The notes under the pieces: generated by a model
The model's input: the letters and a program-made list of their open reading frames with translations, nothing else
Databases searched by the model: none
What the model was told of the DNA's origin: nothing
Made by a program: the position numbers and the translations under genes
Assembly (NCBI GenBank): GCA_963556255.1
Contig: OY744613.1
Location: 39,499,286 to 39,563,285, forward strand
DNA from: Allolobophora icterica
Lineage: Eukaryota > Annelida > Clitellata > Crassiclitellata > Lumbricidae
Length of the DNA stretch: 64,000 bases
Reading direction: 5' to 3'
In this document: positions 50,356 to 60,121 of the stretch, piece by piece
Layout of the letters: each line of letters starts with the position of its first letter
How positions within the stretch are numbered: the first letter of the stretch is position 1

Positions 50356-53300
50356 ATGTATGAAAATATTTTCTTAAAACAGCTTAAAGGCATACCATCC
50401 CAATATAAAATGGAATACTCGAAGAAAACTGTTATTGAATTAATAAAAATCGCCAAACAGAGCGGCTTGGTTGGATATACGAGACTGCGGAAAGCGGAGT
50501 TGATTGCTAAAATTGAAGCTAACGAGACCCAAACACTAATTCGCTCACATTTTGCACCTACTACCAGTTTGCGGGTTGAAATCCCAACACAAGCACCCGC
50601 GCCAACCTCAACAGCACGAAAAATTTACGACAAAACTATGTTAGCGATTAATACATGTGCTAAGGTGATTGAAAGGAACATACCTAAGCAACCAATGAAA
50701 ATCGTAAAGGAGAACTTTGGGGTAATGCGAACAAAAATTACTTCATATTTTAGGAAAATAATTAATAAACCAAAGTTTGAAATTCATCAAACAGCTTCAG
50801 CCATCAAGGGCTTCACGAAACAATACACGGTAGAGGGAGCTAAAGGTATTGATGCCACATCTTTTCTTTACACCGTTCGAGCACAGGCGGTTGACTTGTT
50901 AAAAAATCGTCAGACAAAGACCAACTTTGTCCTTACCTGCACAATGGAGCGTTGACATGAAGACTGGAGAAGTATATTCCAAAGATTTTCCATTCGTTTC
51001 AAGGACTGAGGTGATTCTAGACTCCACCGATGTAAGTGAAATTTATAACAACGCGAAAGATAAAATTATTGAGTCGATGGCTACCTTCCAGATGCGTGGT
51101 AGTAACTGGAGACTCAGAGCGGTTCAAAAATTAGAAATCAACACGGTTGTTTATAAACCGCTGAAAGGTAGTTCTTACATTCCACTACCAAAATGTTTGG
51201 CGAGTAAATAGAGAATTATTAATATGAAGAACGAAGACGAAGAATGTTTCAAGTGGTGTGTAACGAGAGCCTTAAACCCAGTTGATAAAAATACAGAAAG
51301 AATCACGAAAGAATTAATTAGACAGTCTGAGGAACTTAATTGGTCCTGTATCGAATTCCCAGTAGCAGCGGATGCTAATGTGATAAGCGGGTTTGAGAGA
51401 AATAATAATATTAGTATTAATGTTTTTGGATATGAGATAGATGTTAACCTGTTCCCACTATATTTATCAAAGCATGAGAACGATCGGTGTGTAGATTTAT
51501 TATTCATTTCTGATAGCGAAAAGAAGCATTATTGTTGGACAAAGAACTTTAATAGTTTGATGGCGGCGCAAACAGACAAGTCTGTTAATTCAATGCACTA
51601 TTGTAAAAGATGCTTAACAGGATTCAGTAGAAAAGATTCACTACACAAACACACCGAGTACTGTTCCCAACACGACGCTCAAAAAATAGAACTTCCAGAA
51701 CCGGGAACTATGTTGAGTTTTAAAAATTATTATAGAAAGATGAGAGTCCCCTTTGTAGTGTACGCCGATTTCGAAAGTTTTATTATACCTATAGACACCT
51801 GTCAACCAGATCCCAACACGTCCTACACCAACAAATACCAAAAACACGTTCCAAGTTCTTTCTGTTATTACATAAAATGTTTCGATGATGACTTATATTC
51901 GAAAGCCCCCGTAATGTTCACAGCGAAGAACGAAGACGATGATGTAGCGCAGATATTTATAGACACTCTTATAGACCATATAAAAGATATTTACAAGCGA
52001 TTTAAATTTCCAAAAGAAATGATATTCGGGAAGGAAGACTAGGCGATGATCGAGTTCGAGACCACTGTCATTTAACTGGAAAATATAGAGGGGGCGCTCA
52101 TAAAATTTGTAATCTACACTATAAAGTCCCTAAGTTTATCCCAGTACTGCTACATAATTTATCCGGATACGACAGTCATTTATTCGTAAAGAAATTACGA
52201 GGTGATGATAACGAAAAGATTAACTGCATTCCTTGCAACGAAGAAAAGTACATCTCATTTAGCAGAGAAGTTGTGGTTGATAAGTTTGTGGGTAAAGAAG
52301 ATAAGGAAGTAGAGGTTAAACGCGAATTACGTTTCATCGATAGTTTTCGATTTATGGCTTCGAGTCTCGACGCTTTATGGAGGAACCTAAGCAAAGACCA
52401 GTGTAAAAATTTAAACAAACACTACTCTGGTAATCGGCTCGATGTCTTGCTTAGAAAAGGAGCGTATCCTTACGATTACGTTGATTCCACCGATCGCCTG
52501 AACGAAACAGAACTACCACCAAAGTCAGCATTCTATTCGAGACTTAACGACTCGGACATTAGCGATGAAGACTACAACCATGCGCGGGTGGTATGGAATG
52601 AATTCGGATTTAAAACGTTTAGAGAATACCACGATTTATATAACCTGTCCGATGTTCTCCTGCTCGCCGATGTCTTTGAGAATTTTAGAGACGTGTGTTG
52701 CGAGAACTATGGTCTAGACCCCGCTTGGTATTACACTTCTCCGGGTCTTGCTTGGGACGCCGCATTAAAGTTAACTGGAGTAGAGTTGGAGTTGTTGAGC
52801 GATTATGATATGATACTAATGGTTAAACACGGGATAAGAGGCGGTGTTAGTACAATTTCACATCGTTATGGGCAGGCAAACAATAAGTACATACCCTCGT
52901 TTGATGACAGCAAGCCTTCATCATTTATAACCTATTTGGACGCTAACAATTTGTACGGATGGGCGATGTGTAAGAATCTACCAACTCACGGGTTCCAGTG
53001 GATGGGCATTGATGAGCTAAACGACTGGAGATCGACGCCGAGTATATTAGAAGTGGACTTGGAATATCATAGAGATTTACACGATCTTCACAACGACTAC
53101 CCTCTTACCCCTGAGAATATTACACCCGAATCTTCAACTGTGCCTAAACTCATTCCAAACCTGAACGATAAAGTAAAGTACATAGTCCATTACGAAAATT
53201 TAAAGCTGTACGAAAGCCTAGGCTTGAAGATAACCAAAATTCATCGTGGAATTAAGTTTGAAGAAAGTGCCTGGCTGAAAAACTATATCGATCTAAATAC

Positions 53301-54126
53301 CAACCTGAGGACCAGAGCCACCAACGATTTCGAGAAAGACTTTTTCAAACTAATGAATAATAGTGTGTTTGGGAAGACGTGTGAAAATATAGAGTCTCGC
53401 GTAGACATAAAACTAGTTTCCAGCGAGAAGCAAGCCATAAAACTAGCGGCGAAAACGAGCTACGACACTCGAACTATTTTTGATGAAAACCTAATCGCCA
53501 TTCATATGAAACGTTCGAAACTATATTACAACAAGCCCATATATCTCGGTATGTGTATTTTAGACTTGAGTAAGACAATAATGTACGACTTTCATTACAA
53601 TTACATCAAGAAAAAGTATAAAGATAGAGCAAAGTTACTTTTTACGGATACAGATTCTCTAGCTTATGAAATTAAGACCGAAGACTTCTACGCCGATATA
53701 GCTCCTGACATTAGAAGTAGGTTCGACACTAGCGACTATCCTAAGGACCATCCATCCGGTATAGAAACTGGCATCAATAAAAAGGTCATTGGTATGTTCA
53801 AAGATGAAGCGGGCGGTAAACAGATCGAAGAGTTTGTAGGTTTAAGATCGAAACTCTTTTCGTACAAGATGGCTGGTGTAGACCACAAGAAATGTAAAGG
53901 CGTGAAGAAGAACGTCGTCAAGAAATCTATCACTCACGAAGGTTATAAAGACTGCTTGTTCACCAAACGAGAACAATCGAGAAAGATGAATGTCATTCGA
54001 TCCCACCTACACGATATCTACACCGAAGAAGTCAACAAGGTGGCTCTCTCAGCGGAAGATGATAAACGAGTGATTCAGCAAGATGGCATCCACACTTTAG
54101 CATACGGGCATTATTCTCTAATATAA
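50356..54126 (+). pseudogene. Polinton protein-primed DNA polymerase B, broken
   Basis: Family B2 (protein-primed) polymerase of about 1,250 codons, which would replicate the element. The N-terminus has a SAP/HeH-like helix pair (residues 20-52). Exonuclease motifs are visible: DFES near 51765 (Exo I), NLSGYDSHLF near 52160 (Exo II) and YNLSDVLLLADVF near 52640 (Exo III). Polymerase motifs follow: DANNLYGWAM near 52940 (A), LMNNSVFGKT near 53355 (B) and TDTDSLAYE near 53650 (C). The start lies directly after CATATAAA. Lesions: a frame change near 50950, an in-frame TAG at 51209-51211 and a second frame change near 52030. From there 52021-54126 is open. All catalytic motifs survive but the gene cannot give a full product. 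The stop is 1 nt before the protease ATG. Confidence 0.95.
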
Positions 54127-54127
54127 A

Positions 54128-54562
54128 ATGAGTTCTACAACTGTGAAAAACATCGATGTCGAAGGCGTAGTTCTTCCAAATCAACCGTTAACGAATTTGG
54201 AATTATTGGATGCTGCGAAGAAGCTGAATATTCCGAATTTTAGAGCTGTGTTCTTACGAGAGGAGCTGCCAAAGAAACCTAGACGGAATGAGTGTGGGAT
54301 ATTGAACCTAGACGATTCTAATGGGGTAGTAAGTCACTGGGGCAATTTTTCAAAGAACGGCAACGAGAAAATATATTTTGATAGCTACGGTCTTCCTCCT
54401 CCTTCGGAACTATTAAAGTATTTAGGGCGCCCAGTGTTGTATAATAGCGAGCGAATACAGCCGGATAACGAAGTGTTTTGCGGTCATTTGTGTTTGTACG
54501 TGTTAATGAAGACGATGAACGACGGATGCGAGTTTCAGGAAATCATGAACGATTTACATTAA
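54128..54562 (+). CDS. Polinton adenovirus-type cysteine protease (maturation protease)
   Basis: 144 codons, intact. Ulp1/adenain-like fold signature with GVVSHWGNF (catalytic His70), KIYFDSYG (Asp85) and VFCGHLCLYVL (nucleophile Cys118, or Cys122). In Polintons and adenoviruses this enzyme cuts capsid precursors at Gly-Gly-type sites during virion maturation. Length is usual for the family. The ATG starts 2 nt after the polymerase stop and follows AATATAAA, so the two genes are adjacent and co-oriented. Possible substrates in this element are the two small virion-associated proteins with xGG sites (57559-58035, 60122-60724). Confidence 0.93.
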   Translation: MSSTTVKNIDVEGVVLPNQPLTNLELLDAAKKLNIPNFRAVFLREELPKKPRRNECGILNLDDSNGVVSHWGNFSKNGNEKIYFDSYGLPPPSELLKYLGRPVLYNSERIQPDNEVFCGHLCLYVLMKTMNDGCEFQEIMNDLH

Positions 54563-54588
54563 ACTAATAAATAATCTTATAAAAAACA

Positions 54589-55662
54589 ATGCCAGTCGAA
54601 AAATTTGGACATACAGATTCCGGATCTATGCAAAGAATAATTGCTGGAGGTGTTACTCTTAGTCAAGTAAATTCTAGTTTCCTTCGAATGGATGGAGCAA
54701 ACCCAGCGACTGGAAATCTAAATATGAGCGGTCACAGCATTAGAGGTTTACCTACAACGAACACTTCGACAGCGGGAATGGATGAGGCTGTGAGTCATGG
54801 GCAAGCCATAGATTTGATAACGAATCGCGACGATTTACCGTCTAACGATAATCATTTAACGAATAAGAAATACGTCGATGAACGAACTGTTTCGAAAGTG
54901 TCTAAAACCGGCGATACCATGACTGGCAACTTATTCTTAAGCATCGGTAGGGATCTTACGCGGGCGATGGGATGTAAGGATTTGGTTGGAAATAAAGTTT
55001 TTAATATATTGTTAGGAAATACAACGAATAAAATAGAAGGTCGATTAAACCAACCAATTACAGCGCAATCGACGGATGGATTTCGTTTTAGAATAAATAA
55101 TGAAACCGTCTTAGAGATGGTTAAATCGATGGACGGCAATCCTCCGTCTAAAATAAATGTGCATAAGAGCATCTTTATGCACGGTGCCAACATAACAGGC
55201 CTACGCGATCCCAGCGGCGACGGCGATGCAGCGACCAAATAATATGTTGATACGACTGCAGTCGGACCTGTGGTTAGCGTTTACACTACCACTAGACAAG
55301 CTATTGGTTCTAGAGAATATACGCTAGTTATTTTCGATAGTGTAAGATTCCACACCGAGAGTGTCAGCAGTGCGGAACTGACTCGTTTCACTCTTGGTAA
55401 AGCCGGATACTATATCGTTACGACGTACATAGAATTTTGTGACACTAGTAATGCCTATCACGGTAACGTCTTCCTGTATAAGAATGGGGTGTCGCACATG
55501 CAAATTGCGGGTGGTGGGGGTACGGGAGGTTCGTATAATAACGCAACGGGCAGTAGCATAGTTTTTCTAATCGGTACCGATTACCTCGAGATATTCGTTT
55601 TTTCGGCCATCGCTACAAACATATTAGGTAGAGACATTTCAGCGGCATTCTTACGACCATAG
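54589..55662 (+). pseudogene. Fibre-like protein: phage tail-fibre repeats plus C1q/TNF-like head, nonsense-broken
   Basis: One frame of 357 codons interrupted only by TAA at 55240-55242. The N-terminal part has NMSGHSIRGLPTT, HLTNKKYVDERT and ANITGLRDPSGDGDAATK, matching the collar repeats of phage tail fibres. The C-terminal 130 residues look like a C1q/TNF-type jelly roll: FTLGKAGYYIVTTYIEF, GNVFLYKNG, then GSSIVFLIGTDYLEIFVFSA. By analogy with adenovirus fibre it may be a trimeric spike on the penton that contacts cells; that is inference. It is plus-strand, 26 bp after the protease, with TTATAAAAAACA before its ATG. It meets the leftward cluster tail to tail at a palindrome (55718-55754). 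Confidence 0.8.
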
Positions 55663-55717
55663 TGATCGCTTAGCAGAGGAGGTCGTGCAATTGTACATTT
55701 ACGATACATAGATTGCA

Positions 55718-55754
55718 GAATTTAAATAGAAATTATCCAGTTCTATTTAAATTC
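55718..55754. terminator. Palindrome between convergent Polinton genes
   Basis: Perfect 14-bp arms GAATTTAAATAGAA (55718-55731) and TTCTATTTAAATTC (55741-55754) with a 9-nt loop. It lies between the fibre stop (55662) and the stop of the leftward gene (55755), so it may end transcription from both sides or carry polyadenylation or processing signals. Function inferred from position. Confidence 0.55.
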
Positions 55755-56207
55755 TTATAACTGCCCGGAACTCTCCTCACTACTGCTACTCTCCTCACTA
55801 CTGCTACTCTCCTCACTGACGCCGCTCTCATCACTACTGCTACTCTCCTCACTACTGCTACTCTCATCAACCGTAATTGCGTATCTTTTTCTCCAGACTT
55901 TACCATTATAAGCCTTCAGCTTGGGGATACAGGTTTTAAAAGTCATACTAGCCTTATACAACGATCGGAAGACGAAGACCTCGTTAGTGTTTTTGTCTAG
56001 TATCGTAACGCTTACAGGATTATTTCTAATAGTTTTTAAATACTCGTACTTGGGTAATGCTTGCCTTTTCTCCTTCACCGGTTCGGGTAATTCTGATTCC
56101 GGTAAAATACCCTTTTCAACGAGTATTCTTAACAGTTCGGGTTTGTTCATATACCCCGACTTTATTCCGTGTTTCTTCATTAACGATTTCAGTTGTAGGA
56201 GTTTCAT
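55755..56207 (-). CDS. SAP/HeH plus NUMOD1-like protein with Ser/Glu tail
   Basis: 150 codons, intact. Residues 1-38 (LKSLMKKHGIKSGYMNKPEL) look like a SAP/HeH-type helix pair. Residues 63-112 (VSVTILDKNTNEVFVFRSLY, then KVWRKRYAI) resemble a NUMOD1-type DNA-binding repeat found with homing endonucleases. The last 38 residues are a run of Ser and Glu. No nuclease motif is visible. It may bind element DNA, for instance in packaging, or act in regulation, with the acidic tail open to phosphorylation. It is the last gene of the leftward cluster, 26 bp beyond the capsid gene. Confidence 0.6.
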   Translation of the reverse strand: MKLLQLKSLMKKHGIKSGYMNKPELLRILVEKGILPESELPEPVKEKRQALPKYEYLKTIRNNPVSVTILDKNTNEVFVFRSLYKASMTFKTCIPKLKAYNGKVWRKRYAITVDESSSSEESSSSDESGVSEESSSSEESSSSEESSGQL

Positions 56208-56233
56208 GTTCTTTTTATATTAGAAAATAGTTT

Positions 56234-57529
56234 CTATAATAATACTACGCTCATTTTCTGTCCATCTGACTGGAAGTTTAACAACTTATCCGAAATTATA
56301 ACCGCGTAACCTTGCGTTCCGGCGGGGACTGCGGCGTTAAAAGTAGCTTTGATTTGTATATCGACGACCGACAATTTTAGTCGTTCCGATTGTTTACTAA
56401 CGTCGAAAACCATGAGCGGATGTAGATCTTTATAATCGCCCGGAGTGATGTTGCTTTGCGTAATCAACGGATCCATTCCGTAGAACTTTTCGCTAAACGA
56501 CGCCGCGTCTCTATAAGCTCTCGAAAATTTCTGGTTGGGAAACGATAGGTCGTAGTCGACCGCCGGATATCTCTCTTGATTCATCATCACGTACATGTTT
56601 TTGAGGTTGCAATGATCGAAAATCGATGGATTATGTTCTTGGTCGCCGCTTCGATTGGTTTGAAATCCTACGACTCTCCACCTAGGTTTTTCAGGAGCCG
56701 TCTTGACGCTAAGACGCCAACTAAAAGTTGACGATTGAGGAACCGATATAGTGTCGCATTGACGAGCTCGATATGCAACGGGTACCGATGCTTTCGATTC
56801 GATAGTTTTATACAATTGCATCTTCTCCATATCCGCCGGAGTAACGTGCGGCATAAACCACGAGATTTTCACAACGTCGACTTTTCCGGCATCCGCGGCA
56901 GCGAGTCTAAAAATAGCGTCGTCGTCCGATTTGCGAACCATCGTTAGCGTGTGCTTAAAACCGTACACTATTTTATCGTAATCCTCGCAGAATCCGAAAA
57001 TATGACTAAGGAGCACGACGAAACTAAACGTTCCCTTAACCGTTGATTTTTGAATAAGATACCCTTGACGTATCGAGAAACCCGCGTTATCCGCTATAAC
57101 CGCGGTTGCTGCAGTATCTTTGCACCATAATTGATTGAGACCTTGCGCTTTGGCAAAGTCGTCCGGATATTTCAGCAAACCCAGCATCGTGGTAGCTTGC
57201 CCCGGGTGAAATACCGTTTCGATATCTTGATTCGATAGGGAATACGCGATTTGGCTGAAAAGATGCAAGAATCCGTTGTTTGCGAGGGCTACAGCGTCAC
57301 CATTAGCGTAAGCCGTATTCATTCCATCTCCTTTAACCAACCTACCTTCGAATAGCAAGTAAGATTCGGCGGGATGGCAAAATAGATCTTGGGTTTCGAT
57401 ATTTATACGAATCTCGCCGGGCGTGTTAAAACCCGTCCTCGCTGCTGGTTCGTATTCGTGCCATTCGTATTTTTCGATTCCTTCATCGACTGTTGAGGGT
57501 GCTGTAATGTTTAGAATATTCGACTGCAT
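56234..57529 (-). CDS. Polinton major capsid protein (double jelly-roll)
   Basis: 431 codons, intact, the largest open gene of the leftward cluster. It is placed by its context between other virion genes and by features of Polinton capsid proteins: an N-terminal segment with EYEPAARTGFNTPGEIRI, ESYLLFEGRL, a beta-rich middle, and a second half with AYRARQCDTISVPQSSTFSW, followed by the end region FNAAVPAGTQGYAVIISDK. Trimers of double jelly-roll proteins form the icosahedral shell in adenoviruses, virophages and, by prediction, Polintons. AATTAAAATG marks the start. An uninterrupted capsid gene beside broken replication genes is noteworthy. Confidence 0.9.
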   Translation of the reverse strand: MQSNILNITAPSTVDEGIEKYEWHEYEPAARTGFNTPGEIRINIETQDLFCHPAESYLLFEGRLVKGDGMNTAYANGDAVALANNGFLHLFSQIAYSLSNQDIETVFHPGQATTMLGLLKYPDDFAKAQGLNQLWCKDTAATAVIADNAGFSIRQGYLIQKSTVKGTFSFVVLLSHIFGFCEDYDKIVYGFKHTLTMVRKSDDDAIFRLAAADAGKVDVVKISWFMPHVTPADMEKMQLYKTIESKASVPVAYRARQCDTISVPQSSTFSWRLSVKTAPEKPRWRVVGFQTNRSGDQEHNPSIFDHCNLKNMYVMMNQERYPAVDYDLSFPNQKFSRAYRDAASFSEKFYGMDPLITQSNITPGDYKDLHPLMVFDVSKQSERLKLSVVDIQIKATFNAAVPAGTQGYAVIISDKLLNFQSDGQKMSVVLL

Positions 57530-57558
57530 TTTAATTACTAAGGATTATTTATTTAAAC

Positions 57559-58035
57559 TCACGCGAGTTTCAATCCCGCTTCATTTTTGTTGTTGTTGAG
57601 ACTACGCACTAGATCTTGAATGGACACGGCATTCGAAGAAGGCTATTCAAGTCCATAACCAGCTAGTATCTTATTAATATCAGTTTTAGCATCGCCGTTA
57701 TCGATTAGCCGTGCTAAGATAGCCGCATTCGATTGCGTAAGCTCTGGTATCGTTTCGACTACATGCGGCGCTAGAACCGACGATGCTAAGAGTTTAGCGG
57801 CGGCTTTATCCACCAACCGCTTAGCAGCTTCTACGGCTGTATTCTTTCCAACTTCTAGCGCCTTTTGGCCCAACTCTCTCGCGGCGTCTTTACCCGCGCT
57901 AAGGGCGGACGATGCGACTCGTTTACCGACATCCGAAGTGAAGAGCTTCTTGAAAACTCCCGTAATAGTATCCATTATTCCCGCTCCTCCTGTAACGTAT
58001 TTTCTAGCATATCTTCTATTAGCGACTACGAGCAT
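57559..58035 (-). pseudogene. Small basic/amphipathic virion-associated protein, nonsense-broken
   Basis: Opens with MLVVANRRYARKYVTGGAG, a basic leader ending in a VTGG motif like adenoviral protease sites, then a long Ala/Lys-rich amphipathic helix region (GKDAARELGQKALEVGKN). The frame meets TAG at 57643-57645 but continues open in the same frame (IQDLVRSLNNNKN) to a TGA at 57559-57561. A single nonsense change near the C-terminus is the simplest reading. It lies between the capsid gene and the 58-kb gene and starts 2 bp after the latter's original stop, which suggests co-expression. It could be a core or minor capsid protein. Confidence 0.65.
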
Positions 58036-58037
58036 TT

Positions 58038-58953
58038 TTATAATTGCAACATTAAGTTTTTATACTGTTCTTTGTCGATAACGTTTTGTCGTAATTGTTC
58101 ATCGCATATACCGACGATCTCGTTTCTCACTCCCGTATTACCTGCGCCGTAGCTAAGCAAACGCAGACGCAACATTTCTACTAAAGCATTCGGGATCTTG
58201 CGGAATTACGACGACTCCTTTACCCGCCTTCATCGCTTGTTTTCCAGACTTCATTTCCCATATCGGTTTAACGATGTTTCTGTACTTTTCGCTTCTAGAC
58301 GATTTTGGTTTACTCGGATTGTTAGGTTGCCTCATAGCATTCGTCGCGTCTAGAATCTCGGCGTAATCAGACAGATCGTTAGCATCGTAAATCGAATCGT
58401 TCGGTTTAGCCATCGTCAGTAGCTCCCAAAGTCCTGGAGTACCGGCGTAAGTTTTCTCTCCGACCGTTATATCGTCGTTCTGGAACGATACGCGTGTGTC
58501 TCCGATATAAAATTTCCCATCTTTAGAATTTAGACCGAACGTCGTATCGGTAGACTTTTTATTAGAAGCGTATTGGGACAAGTATTTCTTTGCCAGATCT
58601 CCTAATTCTAACATTCTAACGTCTTCTACAGGATCCTCATAAGCCTCTATCGAGGGATACTGTGGAAGCTGTATGGCTTTTAACGACGACGATATCGAAG
58701 CGGGAAGCGCTTTTAGAGCGTTAGACGTAGCTGCTGAGTTTTCCTTAATAGTAGATAACAAAGCGTTTTGTTCTTTCGATATCGCCGATTGCGAGTCGAC
58801 GACCGGCTTGTACAACTTTACTAATTCTCGCTGCAATCCTATATCGCCTAGTTTCTCAGATAAATAATCTCGTTGAATGTTTTTCTTCGTCTTCAGAAAC
58901 TCTTCAACGATAAAGTCTCTTTTGATGGGATCGTTAATCTTTAGAAACGACAT
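58038..58953 (-). pseudogene. Conserved Polinton virion-cluster protein, frameshifted near C-terminus
   Basis: 266 codons are open (58953-58153), starting MSFLKINDPIKRDFIVEEF. A helical N-terminal third (heptads around residues 15-75) is followed by a beta-rich part with DGKFYIGDTRVSFQNDDI and GTPGLWELLTM. Near 58188 the frame changes: a short wrong tail runs to the stop at 58153, while the adjacent frame stays open to a TAA at 58038-58040, with YGAGNTGVRNEIVGICDE. I have the impression that this protein is common in invertebrate Polintons; function is unknown. A role in the virion is inferred from its place between the capsid gene and the ATPase. Confidence 0.75.
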
Positions 58954-58974
58954 TTTTTAAATAGGTGGTATAAT

Positions 58975-59008
58975 GTTTTAAAGCGTTTTTTAGAACACGC
59001 GTTAAAAC
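58975..59008. terminator. Imperfect hairpin in the widest gap of the leftward cluster
   Basis: GTTTTAAAGCG (58975-58985) and CGCGTTAAAAC (58998-59008) pair at 10 of 11 positions around a 12-nt loop with a T-run. It sits in the only gap above 100 bp in the cluster (58954-59082), so it may separate two transcription units. Confidence 0.35.
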
Positions 59009-59035
59009 ATTGAAATGGAACGAACGTGATTTTCG

Positions 59036-59098
59036 CACGTTTTTACGTTTTACGTTTACGTTCACGCTTTACGTTTTACGTTTCACGTTCTACGTTTT
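59036..59098. repeat. Array of ACGTTT-type hexamer/heptamer repeats
   Basis: About nine variants of TTTACG(T) in a row, read as AAACGTA on the minus strand, next to the 3' end of the membrane-protein gene. No similar array is seen elsewhere in the element. It may be a cis-acting site or replication slippage. Confidence 0.5.
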
Positions 59099-59658
59099 CC
59101 TTCGATTTCCCAAAACGCGTCCTTCAACGATTCGGCTATAGTTTCTCGATTTTCAGATTTTCTGATTTCTTCTTTCATTTCGTTAAATTTCACGCGTTCG
59201 TTCAGAATTAACGAGTATTCCACGTCTGAAATATTATCGTCTTCCAAAGCTTTCGAGATGTAGTGACTGATGGTGTTGAGTGTTGCTTCGGCCAACGTTT
59301 TAATATTTTCGTGCTTCTCCGCCTTTGGCGTGAGCTTTCTGTTGATCACACGCCCGATCACGCTGAAAACACCCGCTCCAACCGCCAGTCCTTGTAGAAT
59401 CATCGCGATAGGTGCCGCGACTATCGTAGACAGAACCGTGATCGCTGAAGCAGTTGAGCCCAACGCGACTAGAGTCGATATACCGTCTACTACGTTGATA
59501 ATCCTAACGCCTTTACGATACTTTTTACCTAGAGTCTCTCTTTTTTCACGTTCCCACTCGATCTCTTGTTGAATTTCAGTGATTTTCGAAAGTCGGAAAG
59601 CATGGGCGCTTCCTGCCAATTTCAGCGGGATCTCTCGTTTCGAGTATTCGTTATCCAT
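59083..59658 (-). CDS. Predicted Polinton membrane protein
   Basis: 191 codons, intact. A charged helical N-terminus (EIQQEIEWEREKRETLGKKY) precedes a hydrophobic region at residues 59-103 (GISTLVALGSTASAITVLST and IVAAPIAMILQGLAVGAG) that could make two membrane helices. A charged helical C-terminal half follows (LNTISHYISKALEDDNISD). It may act in membrane interaction during assembly or entry; that is inference. Its end overlaps the ACGTTT array, so the last residues may be recent. It starts 27 bp beyond the dUTPase-fold gene, after TAATATTAAAAAGA. Confidence 0.65.
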   Translation of the reverse strand: MDNEYSKREIPLKLAGSAHAFRLSKITEIQQEIEWEREKRETLGKKYRKGVRIINVVDGISTLVALGSTASAITVLSTIVAAPIAMILQGLAVGAGVFSVIGRVINRKLTPKAEKHENIKTLAEATLNTISHYISKALEDDNISDVEYSLILNERVKFNEMKEEIRKSENRETIAESLKDAFWEIEGKRRT

Positions 59659-59685
59659 TCTTTTTAATATTACAGGATATTATTT

Positions 59686-60099
59686 TTAAACTGCGATATA
59701 TTTGCGGTAATTAACGAAACATAACGAATCGCCCTCGATTATACTAACTACGGAATCGGAGTCGTTTTGAATAGTAATTTCGATGTCTTCTACTCGTCCG
59801 GTAACGACTCCTTCTCGTAGACTGCATCCGCTCACCTCGATTTCCTGTCTAAGCGAAACTAGACACGATCCTTTTGTCATTCGAACACCTAGTCCTAGCG
59901 CTACTGTAGCAGTTTCTCTAGGTTGAATCGTTATCAGTTGTTGCGTAAAAAGCTCCCATCTTAGTCCGCCCAGTTGTCTGCAGGGTTTATGCGTCACTTT
60001 TTTCAATGTCCAACGCACCTCTTTCGGTTGGGTTCTAACTTCGACCCGACGAGTGGGTCTCGTTATAAATTTATGGATAGGTCTGTTGAATCCTGACAT
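59686..60099 (-). CDS. dUTPase-fold (beta-clip) protein, probably without catalysis
   Basis: 137 codons, intact. After a basic N-terminus, residues 55-132 follow the strand order of trimeric dUTPase: LITIQPRETATVALGLGV, then GCSLREGVVTGRVEDIEI, IQNDSD and IIEGDSLCF. The dUTPase motif-3 Asp and Tyr (usually in a GVID..Y block) are absent, so dUTP hydrolysis is unlikely. It may have been reused as a structural or regulatory trimer, as with E4-type dUTPase relatives in adenoviruses. Position inside the capsid-gene cluster fits a virion role. The match is to fold pattern only. Confidence 0.55.
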   Translation of the reverse strand: MSGFNRPIHKFITRPTRRVEVRTQPKEVRWTLKKVTHKPCRQLGGLRWELFTQQLITIQPRETATVALGLGVRMTKGSCLVSLRQEIEVSGCSLREGVVTGRVEDIEITIQNDSDSVVSIIEGDSLCFVNYRKYIAV

Positions 60100-60121
60100 T
60101 TTATTTATACGAGGATTATTC

